A DNA stretch of 45,103 bases from an uncultured Alphaproteobacteria bacterium (GTDB taxonomy: Bacteria > Pseudomonadota > Alphaproteobacteria > HIMB59 > GCA-002718135), in NCBI GenBank assembly GCA_902539825.1, contig CACBMH010000007.1, positions 1 through 45,103 on the forward strand, written 5' to 3'. The notes below the pieces were generated by a model, which was not told the origin of the DNA, ran no database searches, and saw only the letters and a program-made list of their open reading frames with translations. The position numbers and the translations under genes are program-made. Of this stretch, positions 35,170 to 44,155 are shown one piece after another. Each line of letters opens with the position of its first letter. Position 1 is the first letter of the stretch.

Positions 35170-36165
35170 GTGGCTAAAATTCACGTAGATTTTATTAGGG
35201 GTAAAAAAGTTGAAAGTACTCATCAAGTTAAAGCGTTAGTAACAAATGTGAATGGTAAAATTTTATTATCTACAAATAATGATAAAGAATTTTTCTTTCC
35301 TCGATCATCAATTAAAATATTTCAAGCTATTCCTTTTGTGATGTCAAATGCCATAAAAAATTATAAATTAAATAATAAACATGTAGCTTTAGCCTGTGCA
35401 TCACACAAAGGAGAAAAAATTCATATAAGAGAATTGCAAAAATGGATCTCAAAAATAAACTTAAAAACAAAAAATTTACAATGTGGTATTCATGGGCCAC
35501 TAGATAAAAAAGCTTCTGAAAAAATAATATATTCTAGAAAAAAATTTAATGAATTACATAATAATTGTGCTGGAAAACACTTAGCTATGTTAACAAGCTG
35601 TTTGATGAATAATCAGAATATCAATAACTATTTAGATTACAATCACACTCATCAAAAAAATATCAGAAAAGTTTTCAACAAATTTACAGAAGCTAAATTA
35701 TCAAAAAAAAATTTCTCTTTAGATGGATGTAGTGCACCGCAATATTCATTTAAATTTAAATCTATATCAAAAGCATTAAATAATTTGATTAAAAGTTACA
35801 AAGATGGTTATGATTATAGTGAAGAAGTCAAAACTTTGATTAATTCAGTTTTAGAAAATCCTGAATATATAGGAGGAACTGAAAGTTTTGATACCAAAGT
35901 TATGAAAGCTTCAAAAGGTAAAATATTTTGTAAAAGTGGAGCTGAAGGAGTTTTTTTATTTATTGATATTCAAAAAGAAATAAGTGGAGTTGTTAAAATT
36001 ACAGATGGAAATGAAAGAGCTATTCCTATTTCTATACTTAATATTTTTAAAAAATTGAAAGTTATGAGTAGAGTAGAGCTAAAAAATTTAGAAAAAAAAG
36101 AAAGATTTGTTTTACAAAATCATGCAGGTAGAAACATTGGTCGGATCATCCTTACAATGAAATAA
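35170..36165 (+). CDS. Type II asparaginase-family protein (AnsA_II fold)
   Basis: A 331-residue member of the thermolabile, Rhizobium-type L-asparaginase family, not the usual AnsA/AnsB. It begins RGKKVESTHQ, then SSIKIFQAIPF with the conserved Ser-x-x-Lys, and LACASHKGEKIHI; the NNCAGKHLAML segment and CKSGAEGVF are also conserved. It should hydrolyse asparagine to aspartate and ammonia. The start is GTG at 35170; no strong ribosome binding site is visible. It is convergent with the DUF3429 gene, with a 14-base overlap. Confidence 0.85.
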   Translation: MAKIHVDFIRGKKVESTHQVKALVTNVNGKILLSTNNDKEFFFPRSSIKIFQAIPFVMSNAIKNYKLNNKHVALACASHKGEKIHIRELQKWISKINLKTKNLQCGIHGPLDKKASEKIIYSRKKFNELHNNCAGKHLAMLTSCLMNNQNINNYLDYNHTHQKNIRKVFNKFTEAKLSKKNFSLDGCSAPQYSFKFKSISKALNNLIKSYKDGYDYSEEVKTLINSVLENPEYIGGTESFDTKVMKASKGKIFCKSGAEGVFLFIDIQKEISGVVKITDGNERAIPISILNIFKKLKVMSRVELKNLEKKERFVLQNHAGRNIGRIILTMK

Positions 36166-36583
36166 GAAATAAAAAAATTGTAATTAAAACAGTTAAAGGC
36201 AGTCTGAGATAGTAAAATGCCTGTTTATTTGTTTCATTTGCAAATAAAATAATATAGTCAAAAAATAACTGAGTTAACAATAGTAGAATTAATAAAATAA
36301 AAATTATTAAAATATTAATAATAAGAAGACTTAATATAATAACTATAACAGCAAATAAGCTAGGCAAAAAACCATATATGACTATGTGAGTGGGCGGATT
36401 ATTCTTTAAATTCCAGTTTATTGATCCAATAAAAACAATTATAATTAGACTATAGTAAATAACAAAATTTAGTAGATCTTTTTCCTTAAATATTAAAAAA
36501 TAGTATTTATCTAAAAAAGTTAAAACATATGGTATTAATCCAAAATATGAAATTAGAAATTGAAAATTAATTTTTTTGGACAT
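36152..36583 (-). CDS. DUF3429 membrane protein
   Basis: A 143-residue protein with about five hydrophobic segments. The ISYFGLIPYVLTFL start, GSINWNLK and the YYLRLPLTVLIT end match the DUF3429 pattern. No function is known for that family. It overlaps the 3' end of asparaginase by 14 bases on the opposite strand. The very Ile/Leu-rich middle (residues 75-110) leaves little room for catalytic residues. Confidence 0.7.
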   Translation of the reverse strand: MSKKINFQFLISYFGLIPYVLTFLDKYYFLIFKEKDLLNFVIYYSLIIIVFIGSINWNLKNNPPTHIVIYGFLPSLFAVIVIILSLLIINILIIFILLILLLLTQLFFDYIILFANETNKQAFYYLRLPLTVLITIFLFLISL

Positions 36584-36588
36584 GTAGC

Positions 36589-37464
36589 ATGATTGATCAA
36601 AGTATCATATTAGAAATTGAACAACTTTTAGATAATAAAAAAATTATAGATAGCAAGTTATTATCAGACTCTTTTGGTATTAATTGTTTAAAAATTGTTA
36701 CAAATGATAACAAGGACTTTATTGTTAAATATTATTACAAGAAAAATGATAAATTTAACGCTATAAAATCTGAAACAGATAACCTTATTTTTTTTAATAA
36801 ACAAAAATTTAAATATTTCCCTAGTATTATCAATCATAATGATAGGTTTCTAATAATGTCATTCATAGAAAATAATGATGACCAACCAAATCAAACAAAT
36901 GATGATTTTTTAGATGCAATAATTTCTATTCACTCAATGTATAGTACAAATTATGGTTTTGGTTTTGACACACAGATTGGTGGTTTAAAACAAATTAATT
37001 CAATATCTAAAAATTGGAAGGAATTCTATACAGAAGGGAGATTATATTACATATTTGATTTAGTTAATAAAAATAAGCCTATGGATAAAGTAATTAACAC
37101 TAAAATTGATTTATTAATTAAAAAGATAGATAATTTTATTCCAAACAATCCAAGATCATCATTATTACATGGTGACTTATGGGAAGGAAATATACTTTTT
37201 GAAAACAAAAAGTTTGTAGGGTTAATTGACCCAGGTTCTTTTTATGGGCATAATGAGTTAGAAGTATCTTATTTAAGATGGTTTAACCCAAAATTCATTG
37301 ATGATAATTTTTTAGATAAATACAATGATCATATCAAGATTGATAAATATTATTTTGAATATGAACCAGTTTACCAATTATATTATTCACTATTAAATGT
37401 TTATTTATGGGATAGAAGCTATATTGAAGATGTACGTAAACTACTGAAAAAAATTAAAATATAA
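36589..37464 (+). CDS. Fructosamine-kinase-like phosphotransferase
   Basis: A 291-residue small-molecule kinase of the fructosamine-3-kinase/aminoglycoside phosphotransferase fold. Catalytic loop HGDLWEGN near residue 196, then GLIDPGSFYGHNELEVSYL, is diagnostic of the FN3K branch (HGDLWSGN ... DPA..YGHRE.D). The lysine in FIVKYYYKK is the ATP-site lysine. It could phosphorylate ketoamines to detach sugars from glycated amines, or another sugar-amine. Its TAA overlaps the asnB-like ATG (TAATG), so the two are coupled. Confidence 0.8.
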   Translation: MIDQSIILEIEQLLDNKKIIDSKLLSDSFGINCLKIVTNDNKDFIVKYYYKKNDKFNAIKSETDNLIFFNKQKFKYFPSIINHNDRFLIMSFIENNDDQPNQTNDDFLDAIISIHSMYSTNYGFGFDTQIGGLKQINSISKNWKEFYTEGRLYYIFDLVNKNKPMDKVINTKIDLLIKKIDNFIPNNPRSSLLHGDLWEGNILFENKKFVGLIDPGSFYGHNELEVSYLRWFNPKFIDDNFLDKYNDHIKIDKYYFEYEPVYQLYYSLLNVYLWDRSYIEDVRKLLKKIKI

Positions 37465-39350
37465 TGTGTGGAATTAATGGAATAATATTTAAAACATCTA
37501 AGACTGATGTTTCAAAAATCCTAAAAATGAATGCACTTTTAAATCATAGAGGGCCAGATGATAGTGGATTTATTAATCATAAAAATCTTTTACTTGGTCA
37601 TACTAGGTTATCTATTATAGATATATCAAATCTTGGCTCTCAACCAATGTCTGTAGATGGAAGATATTGGATTATTTATAATGGAGAGATCTATAATTAT
37701 AAAACTTTGAGAGAAGAACTAATACAAAAGAAATATAAATTTTATTCAAACTCGGACACTGAGGTTGTTCTTAATGCATATAAAGAGTGGGGTGTACAGT
37801 CATTTCAAAGGTTTAATGGAGAATGGTCTTTTGCAATACTAGACAAAAAAAATAATGAGATAATAGTTTGTAGAGATGGTATTGGCTATAAACCTTGTTA
37901 TATATTTGATAATAATAATTTTTTTGCATTCAGTTCTGAAATAAAAGCATTTTATGCATTGGAAAATAAAATTGAATTTGATAACAATAATTTAGGTATA
38001 AATTCTACTACTCTAAATAATTGCTCTAAAACAATATTTAAAAATGTTAATCAACTTACTCAAGGAAGATATTTAAAAATAAATTTAAATAATTTAGAAA
38101 AAAAAATATTTAGATGGGACTATCCCCTTAAAAATTTACCTAAAATCAATTCAGGATTTAGAGAAAATGTTAATGATTATTTTGATCTTCTATATGAGTC
38201 TACAAAATTAAGATTGAACAGCGATGTTAAGACTGGAACTTCACTGAGTGGTGGATTGGATTCCTCCTCTATTTTCACATTAATGAATTTAATAGAGAAA
38301 AATGAAAAATTAGGTGAAAATGATTTAGATTTGAACCCAATTATAATGAATTATGAGGAGATGAAAAGCAAAGAGGACGCAGTTAAATTATCCCAAAAAT
38401 TTAAAAGAAATTATCAGATAGTTAATTTTGAAAAAATGACAGCAGAGAAAACAATGGGTCTTGTGTCATCTCTTGAAGTGGTAGAGGAATACTTTATCCA
38501 GTTTGAGCTATATAAAAAACAAAAAGAAAAAGGAATTAAGGTTAGTCTTGATGGTCATGGGGCAGATGAGTTTTTAGGGTATCCTCAATGGATACCAGAA
38601 TTATCCGTAAATATTTATAATAGTATTGCTAACAATTTTAAAACAATAAATAAATTTGGAAAAACTCAAAATATTAATAAATTTAAAAGATTATTTGGTT
38701 TAGGCGAACGGGAGATTGATCCAATATCTTTCAAAGCAACACCAGACTTAAATTTTGGTTTTACAGATTATCTACATATAGGTAATTTTGATGGCAGTAA
38801 TCAAATTATTAGTGACGATTTAGAAGATTTAGAAAATTTTCCTTATGAATTATGTTTTACTTATTTAATGTCTTATTGTGGTTGGTTCCAGTTTTTTTTA
38901 AATAAGTGGGACAAAGCATCTATGTCAAATTCAGTTGAGGTTAGAATGCCGTTTTTAGATAATAATGTAAGATTATTTGGATTAGCATTAAGTGGTTCTA
39001 ATAAGCTAAAGAATGGATTTACAAAATCAGTATTAAGAGAAGCTTTTAAAAATTATTTTCCCAAGTCATTGTATACCCAACAATTTAAACAAGGTCTAAA
39101 TATACAAAATGTTAATTATAATGAAAGTACTATAAATTTGATTTCTGAAATAATTAATGAAGATGGATTTAAAAGAAATAATGTTTTCAATTTTAAGAAT
39201 ATTAATAATGATTTTATTAATAGTAAAAATTTAGATAAAATATGGTTGCTTTGTAAATATTTCTTAATGATAAAAGGTTTCAAAAATAGATATGATTCTA
39301 TTGATATCGATTTAAAAGCTAAAGAAAAAAGTAATTTATTAAATTCTTAA
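37464..39350 (+). CDS. asnB: Glutamine-dependent asparagine synthase (AsnB family)
   Basis: A 628-residue amidotransferase with N-terminal nucleophile Cys2 (MCGINGIIF), glutamine-site segments NHRGPDDSG and NGEIYNY, and CRDGIGYKPCY in place of the more usual RD..G.KPLYY. The synthetase half has the PP-loop SGGLDSSSI (near residue 265) and LDGHGADEFLGY. Both active sites look complete. It could make asparagine or amidate another carboxylate; the FN3K-like partner keeps the second option open. It is convergent with the aldo/keto reductase, sharing TTAA stops. Confidence 0.85.
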   Translation: MCGINGIIFKTSKTDVSKILKMNALLNHRGPDDSGFINHKNLLLGHTRLSIIDISNLGSQPMSVDGRYWIIYNGEIYNYKTLREELIQKKYKFYSNSDTEVVLNAYKEWGVQSFQRFNGEWSFAILDKKNNEIIVCRDGIGYKPCYIFDNNNFFAFSSEIKAFYALENKIEFDNNNLGINSTTLNNCSKTIFKNVNQLTQGRYLKINLNNLEKKIFRWDYPLKNLPKINSGFRENVNDYFDLLYESTKLRLNSDVKTGTSLSGGLDSSSIFTLMNLIEKNEKLGENDLDLNPIIMNYEEMKSKEDAVKLSQKFKRNYQIVNFEKMTAEKTMGLVSSLEVVEEYFIQFELYKKQKEKGIKVSLDGHGADEFLGYPQWIPELSVNIYNSIANNFKTINKFGKTQNINKFKRLFGLGEREIDPISFKATPDLNFGFTDYLHIGNFDGSNQIISDDLEDLENFPYELCFTYLMSYCGWFQFFLNKWDKASMSNSVEVRMPFLDNNVRLFGLALSGSNKLKNGFTKSVLREAFKNYFPKSLYTQQFKQGLNIQNVNYNESTINLISEIINEDGFKRNNVFNFKNINNDFINSKNLDKIWLLCKYFLMIKGFKNRYDSIDIDLKAKEKSNLLNS

Positions 39351-40399
39351 ACACAAGGGTTTGGATCTGACAAATGAATATCTTCGATCTCATTTAAGAC
39401 TTCTTTTGATAAAACAATATCAATACTATCAATATTTTCTTTAAGCTGATCCATCGTTGTAGCCCCAATTATGTTACTAGTTACAAAAGGACGATCATTC
39501 ACAAATGCATTAGCAAAAGTAGATGGCGCTATGCCATGCTTGTTGGCAAGGTTAACATATTTCTCAATGGCATTCTCTCCTCTTTCTGTATGGTGTCTTG
39601 AAAATCTTCTTGGCCAAAGCGTGTACCTTGCTTTTTTTGGATTTGTTCCACCAATATATTTTCCACTTAATCTTCCTCCAGCTAAAGGTGAATACGCAAG
39701 TAAGCCGCAATTTTCCCTAATTGAAACTTCTGAATTATGAATATCAAAAACGCGGTTTACTAGACTATAAACATTCTGAATAGACATCATGCGTGGTAAA
39801 TTTTTTTCTTTTGATAATTGAAGATATTTCATAACACCCCATGGTGTCTCATTAGATAAACCTGCATATCTAATCTTACCTGCTTTAACAAGCTGGTCTA
39901 AATTATATAAAACTTCTTCAACGGTGGTCCAATCATTATCACTAGCATCGTATTCAAAATCTAAAATTCCAAATTTCGGTACTTTTCTTTCAGGCCAATG
40001 TAATTGGTATAGATCAATATAATCAGTCTTTAATCTTTTAAGACTATCATCTATTGCAGCATTCATATTTTTTTTATCAAAACCAAGAGTTTTTGATCCT
40101 TTTCTGATCCATTCAAGACCATCTGATTTTGAGGCTATTTTTGATGCTAAAATTATTTTGTCTCTATTTTTCTTTTCTTGAAACCAATTGCCAACTATTT
40201 CTTCAGTTTTACCGTATGTTTCTTTTCTAGGCATGACTGCATATAGCTCAGCAGTATCAAAAAAATTTACCCCTCTTTCAACAGCATAATCCATTTGATC
40301 GAAACCATCTTGTTGACTATTTTGTTCACCAAAAGTCATAGTGCCTAAACATATTACGCTTACATCAATATCTGTATTACCTAATTTTCTATATTTCAT
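39347..40399 (-). CDS. Aldo/keto reductase (Tas-like), copy 1
   Basis: NADPH-dependent oxidoreductase of the AKR superfamily, 350 residues. It starts MKYRKLGNTDIDVSVICLGT; catalytic residues are in NFFDTAELY (Asp, Tyr), ASKI (Lys) and LYQLHWPER (His). TSNIIGATTMDQLKENI is the cofactor-binding end. It resembles E. coli Tas. It is a paralog of the adjacent copy 2 (17 bases between), sharing long identical blocks, and both end in DPNPCV. Substrate not known. Confidence 0.88.
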   Translation of the reverse strand: MKYRKLGNTDIDVSVICLGTMTFGEQNSQQDGFDQMDYAVERGVNFFDTAELYAVMPRKETYGKTEEIVGNWFQEKKNRDKIILASKIASKSDGLEWIRKGSKTLGFDKKNMNAAIDDSLKRLKTDYIDLYQLHWPERKVPKFGILDFEYDASDNDWTTVEEVLYNLDQLVKAGKIRYAGLSNETPWGVMKYLQLSKEKNLPRMMSIQNVYSLVNRVFDIHNSEVSIRENCGLLAYSPLAGGRLSGKYIGGTNPKKARYTLWPRRFSRHHTERGENAIEKYVNLANKHGIAPSTFANAFVNDRPFVTSNIIGATTMDQLKENIDSIDIVLSKEVLNEIEDIHLSDPNPCV

Positions 40400-40416
40400 A
40401 TTTTATACTCATATTT

Positions 40417-41466
40417 TTACACGCAGGGGTTTGGGTCATCAAGATGGATATTTTCGATCTCGTTTAAAATATCATCATTCAAAGTAATATCAATACTATC
40501 GATGTTTTCTTTAAGTTGCTCCATTGTTGTAGCCCCAATAATATTACTTGTTACAAAAGGGCGGTCATTCACAAAAGCATTTGCAAAAGTAGATGGAGGT
40601 ATACCATGCTTGTTAGCAAGGTTAACATATTTTTCTATAGCATTTTCTCCTCTCATCGTATTGTGTCTATCAAAGCGGTTAGCCCATAATGTAAATCTTG
40701 TATTAGGTGGATTTTTGCCACCGATATATTTTCCACTTAGTCTTCCTCCTGCTAAAGGTGAATACGCAAGTAAGCCACAATTTTCTCTAATCGAAACTTC
40801 AGAATTATGAATATCAAAAATTCTATTTACTAAACTATAAACGTTTTGAATAGACACCATCCTTGGAAGATTTTTTTCTTCTGATAATTTCATATATTTC
40901 ATTACACCCCATGGTGTCTCATTAGATACGCCTATGTGCCTTACTTTTCCCTGCTTAACTAAATCTTTAAGACAAGATAAGACTTCTTCTAAGTCAACCC
41001 ATGAGTCTTCAGGGTCATATTCAAAATCTAACTTTCCAAACTTTGGTACTTTTCTCTCTGGTGCGTGAAGTTGGTATAAATCAATATAATCAGTCTTTAA
41101 TCTTTTTAGACTACCGTCAATTGCAGCGTTAATATTTTTTTTATCAAAGATAAGATTTGGTCCTCCATCTCTTATCCAGCTGTTACCTTCACTTTTAGCA
41201 CAAATTTTAGTTGCTAAAATTACGTCTTTTCTTTTATTATTTTGAGCAAACCAATTACCAATAATCTCCTCTGTTTTTCCATAGGTTTCAGCTCTAGTTG
41301 GTATAGAATAAACCTCAGCTGTATCAAAAAAATTTACACCTCTTTCAAATGCATAATCCATCTGTTGAAAGCCATCATCTTGATTATTTTGTTCTCCCCA
41401 AGTCATGGTGCCAAGACAAATAACGCTTACATCTAAATCTGTAGTCCCTAGTTTTCTATACTTCAT
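40417..41466 (-). CDS. Aldo/keto reductase (Tas-like), copy 2
   Basis: A 349-residue paralog of copy 1, upstream in the same transcript. The start is MKYRKLGTTDLDVSVICLGT and the catalytic residues lie in NFFDTAEVY, ATKI and LYQLHAPER. The block from SIQNVYSLVN to GKYIGG is nearly identical in the two; differences concentrate around residues 95-180 and 250-270, where substrate loops lie. It is a tandem duplication followed by divergence. It ends 17 bases before copy 1. Confidence 0.88.
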   Translation of the reverse strand: MKYRKLGTTDLDVSVICLGTMTWGEQNNQDDGFQQMDYAFERGVNFFDTAEVYSIPTRAETYGKTEEIIGNWFAQNNKRKDVILATKICAKSEGNSWIRDGGPNLIFDKKNINAAIDGSLKRLKTDYIDLYQLHAPERKVPKFGKLDFEYDPEDSWVDLEEVLSCLKDLVKQGKVRHIGVSNETPWGVMKYMKLSEEKNLPRMVSIQNVYSLVNRIFDIHNSEVSIRENCGLLAYSPLAGGRLSGKYIGGKNPPNTRFTLWANRFDRHNTMRGENAIEKYVNLANKHGIPPSTFANAFVNDRPFVTSNIIGATTMEQLKENIDSIDITLNDDILNEIENIHLDDPNPCV

Positions 41467-41536
41467 ACTATTTTTACAAAATGCCTTGAAATTGTCAGAT
41501 TTATAGCGATATTAGTAATAATTAAAAGGAGAAATT

Positions 41537-42289
41537 ATGGCTTTAGACTTTAATCAACGATCTTATACTAAATCAGTAGATCAAACAGCAATTGATGAAG
41601 GCTTGAGAGCGTATATGCTTAAAGTCTACAATTACATGACAATTGGCTTGTTACTCACTGGATTTATTGCTTACTTCTTTGGAAAAGCATCAATAGTTAC
41701 TAACGACATGGGTCAAATTGTGGGTGTAACGCAAGTGGGTGCATTACTTTTTGGATCTCCACTAAAATGGGTTGTTATGCTAGCTCCACTAGGTTTTGTG
41801 TTTTATTTAAGCGCTAGAATTAATAGGATGTCAGTTTCTGCAGCTCAGATAACCTTCTGGTTATTTGCAAGTATAATGGGCCTATCTCTTGCTTCAGTAT
41901 TTATTGAGTTTACTCAAACCTCTATTGCAAGAGTATTTTTTATTACAGCCAGTACATTCGGAGCAATGAGCTTATATGGTTACACAACAAAAAGGGACTT
42001 AACAAAACTTGGTGGTTTCTTATTTATGGGACTAATTGGTATTATTATTGCAAGCGTTGTTAATATCTTTGTTGGTTCAACAGCATTGCAGTTTGCAATC
42101 TCGGTTATTGGTGTTCTAGTTTTTGTTGGACTAACAGCATACGATACACAAAACATAAAAAATATGTATTATGGTGGTGATAGTGAAGAAATAGGATCAA
42201 AAAAAGCATTGATGGGTGCATTAAAATTGTATTTGGACTTCATCAACTTATTCATTTTATTGCTACAATTATTTGGTCAAAGAAGATAA
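41537..42289 (+). CDS. Bax inhibitor-1 family membrane protein
   Basis: A 250-residue membrane protein with about seven hydrophobic segments, matching the YccA/YbhL BI-1 family (first TM after LRAYMLKVYNYMTIGLLLTG; AYDTQNIKNMYY near the end; LYLDFINLFILLLQLFG at the C-terminus). In bacteria the family is linked to protease FtsH control or calcium leak, not firmly. A good AAAGGAG precedes the ATG. It ends in a strong terminator 32 bases on. Confidence 0.92.
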   Translation: MALDFNQRSYTKSVDQTAIDEGLRAYMLKVYNYMTIGLLLTGFIAYFFGKASIVTNDMGQIVGVTQVGALLFGSPLKWVVMLAPLGFVFYLSARINRMSVSAAQITFWLFASIMGLSLASVFIEFTQTSIARVFFITASTFGAMSLYGYTTKRDLTKLGGFLFMGLIGIIIASVVNIFVGSTALQFAISVIGVLVFVGLTAYDTQNIKNMYYGGDSEEIGSKKALMGALKLYLDFINLFILLLQLFGQRR

Positions 42290-42320
42290 TTCTTTTAAAA
42301 CGCAAATATCTTTTTATTAT

Positions 42321-42349
42321 ACCCAGTCTTTTAAAGACTGGGTTTTTTT
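42321..42349 (+). terminator. Intrinsic terminator after the BI-1 gene
   Basis: ACCCAGTCTT (42321-42330) pairs with AAGACTGGGT (42334-42343) around TTA, followed by T's to 42349. The T-tract runs into the ATG of the next gene at 42350. Its strength suggests it ends the BI-1 transcript; the next gene then needs another start of transcription, or read-through. Confidence 0.9.
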
Positions 42350-44155
42350 ATGTCTAACTTAGAAAATAAACTTAAAAAAATTATTGATACATTCAAAAGT
42401 GTAAATAAAGAAATTGCTTTCAAGGATATTAAAAAATTATCGGAAAAATATAATAAAAATATAAGGGTTCAAAGTATTTTGTATCAAATATCTATGAAAG
42501 TTGGTGACATAGATACATCTATAAATGCTTTAAAAAAAATTTTGTTCATCGATAAAAATAACATTTCATACCTTTCTCAATTATATAAATTACTTCTAGG
42601 AAAAGGTTTGCTTGATCAGGCGTTAGAAAAAATTAATTCTATACTTGAAATAGATAATAAAAATTATGAAGCTTTACGTGACAAATCCTATATTTATTTT
42701 TTAAAGAAGAATTATATTGAAGCAAAGAAATGCATTGAGAATATTTCAAACTTAAAAGATGACGATTACTTCGGTTACAATATTAAAGGCTTAATATATC
42801 TTAAAAATAATTTTTTTGAGGAAGCTAAATATTGCTTCAATAAAGCTTTAAAAATAAATGATCAATATATAGATAGCTACAATAATTTAGGCGCTTGTTT
42901 ACTTGAGTTAGAAAAACTTGATGAAGCAAAAAAAATTTTCGATAGTGCCTATGACCTTGATAAAAAAAATGTATCGACCCTAATAAATTTAGCTAATGTT
43001 CTAAGCCTTCAAGATAATATTGTTGGAGCAGTGAATCATTATAATGAAGCTTTAAGTTTAGAACCAAATAATCAAGAAATAATTTCAAATTTAGCTATAT
43101 GCTACTGCAGAGATAGTAAAGATAAAGAGGCAAAAATATTCTACGATAGAGCAATAAAAATTAATCCGTATGATTACAAATTAATGTATGCGTATTGTAC
43201 ATTACAATTAAAAATAAATAATTTTGATGCTTCTTGGGAATTATTTGATTCGAGATTATTAATAGAAAAAAATAAAGACAAGTTGAGCAATTTTGATTTG
43301 ATTAAAAATAATTTATTTAAAAATTTAACTATTAATCAAGATGACAAATTACTTGTTTTAAGAGAACAAGGAATAGGTGAGGAAGTTTTATTTAGTTCAA
43401 TATATCCTGATATTATAAATAAATTTAAAAATCTTAAAATAGAAGCTGATAAAAGATTAGTGCCTATTTTTAATCGATCATTTGGTAATGAAATATTTGT
43501 AGAAGATGGGTATTACTCAAAAAATTCTAGTGTATCTGATTTTGATAAAATTATATATGCAGGAAGTTTAATTAAATTTTTCAGAAAAAATAAAAGTGAT
43601 TTTGATTATAGTCATTATTTAACTGCAAGAGAAGATATTGTTCATAACTACAAAGAAAAGCTAAACAATCATAAAGATAAGTTGAAAATAGGTATATCTT
43701 GGAAAAGTGTTGTAAATATTTACGGTAGTTTGAAATCATTATCAATTAAAGATTTTGAACCATTGTTTATGGACAACAGATTAATTATTAATTTACAATA
43801 TGGAGATATTGATTCAGATAAAAAATATATATTTGAGCAAAACAAATACTTGGAATTGTTTAGCGATTTAGATTTATTTAATGATATTGAGTCATGTATG
43901 GGATTACTGAAAAATTTAGATTTATTTATTACTGTTAGTAATTCAACAGCACATTTTGCTGGTGCCTTAGGTATACCAACAATACTAATTTGCCCAAAAA
44001 AATCATCTACTTATTACTATTGGAATACACAAACTGGTTCTTCAATTTGGTATAAAAATATAAAAGTTTTAGGAATCGAAAAATCAATTAATGAGACAAT
44101 TAATGTAATTAATAATATTTTAGAAAAAGGAAATGAATTTAAATTTTCAAATTAA
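42350..44155 (+). CDS. TPR protein with C-terminal glycosyltransferase domain
   Basis: A 601-residue protein. Residues 40-310 are tetratricopeptide repeats (for example YNNLGACLLELEKLDEAKKI and VNHYNEALSLEPNNQEI). The second half has LREQGIGEEVLFSSIYPD, then LFITVSNSTAHFAGALGIPT and VLICPKK-like residues, the pattern of TPR-linked GT9/GT41-like transferases that glycosylate surface structures. No signal peptide. The T-run of the upstream terminator abuts ATG 42350 and no ribosome binding site is visible. It overlaps the next TPR gene by 23 bases. Confidence 0.78.
   Translation: MSNLENKLKKIIDTFKSVNKEIAFKDIKKLSEKYNKNIRVQSILYQISMKVGDIDTSINALKKILFIDKNNISYLSQLYKLLLGKGLLDQALEKINSILEIDNKNYEALRDKSYIYFLKKNYIEAKKCIENISNLKDDDYFGYNIKGLIYLKNNFFEEAKYCFNKALKINDQYIDSYNNLGACLLELEKLDEAKKIFDSAYDLDKKNVSTLINLANVLSLQDNIVGAVNHYNEALSLEPNNQEIISNLAICYCRDSKDKEAKIFYDRAIKINPYDYKLMYAYCTLQLKINNFDASWELFDSRLLIEKNKDKLSNFDLIKNNLFKNLTINQDDKLLVLREQGIGEEVLFSSIYPDIINKFKNLKIEADKRLVPIFNRSFGNEIFVEDGYYSKNSSVSDFDKIIYAGSLIKFFRKNKSDFDYSHYLTAREDIVHNYKEKLNNHKDKLKIGISWKSVVNIYGSLKSLSIKDFEPLFMDNRLIINLQYGDIDSDKKYIFEQNKYLELFSDLDLFNDIESCMGLLKNLDLFITVSNSTAHFAGALGIPTILICPKKSSTYYYWNTQTGSSIWYKNIKVLGIEKSINETINVINNILEKGNEFKFSN

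Noticed and set aside
39471-40810. Plus-strand frames inside both aldo/keto reductase genes that resemble each other
   Set aside because: Their similarity only reflects the duplicated genes on the other strand.
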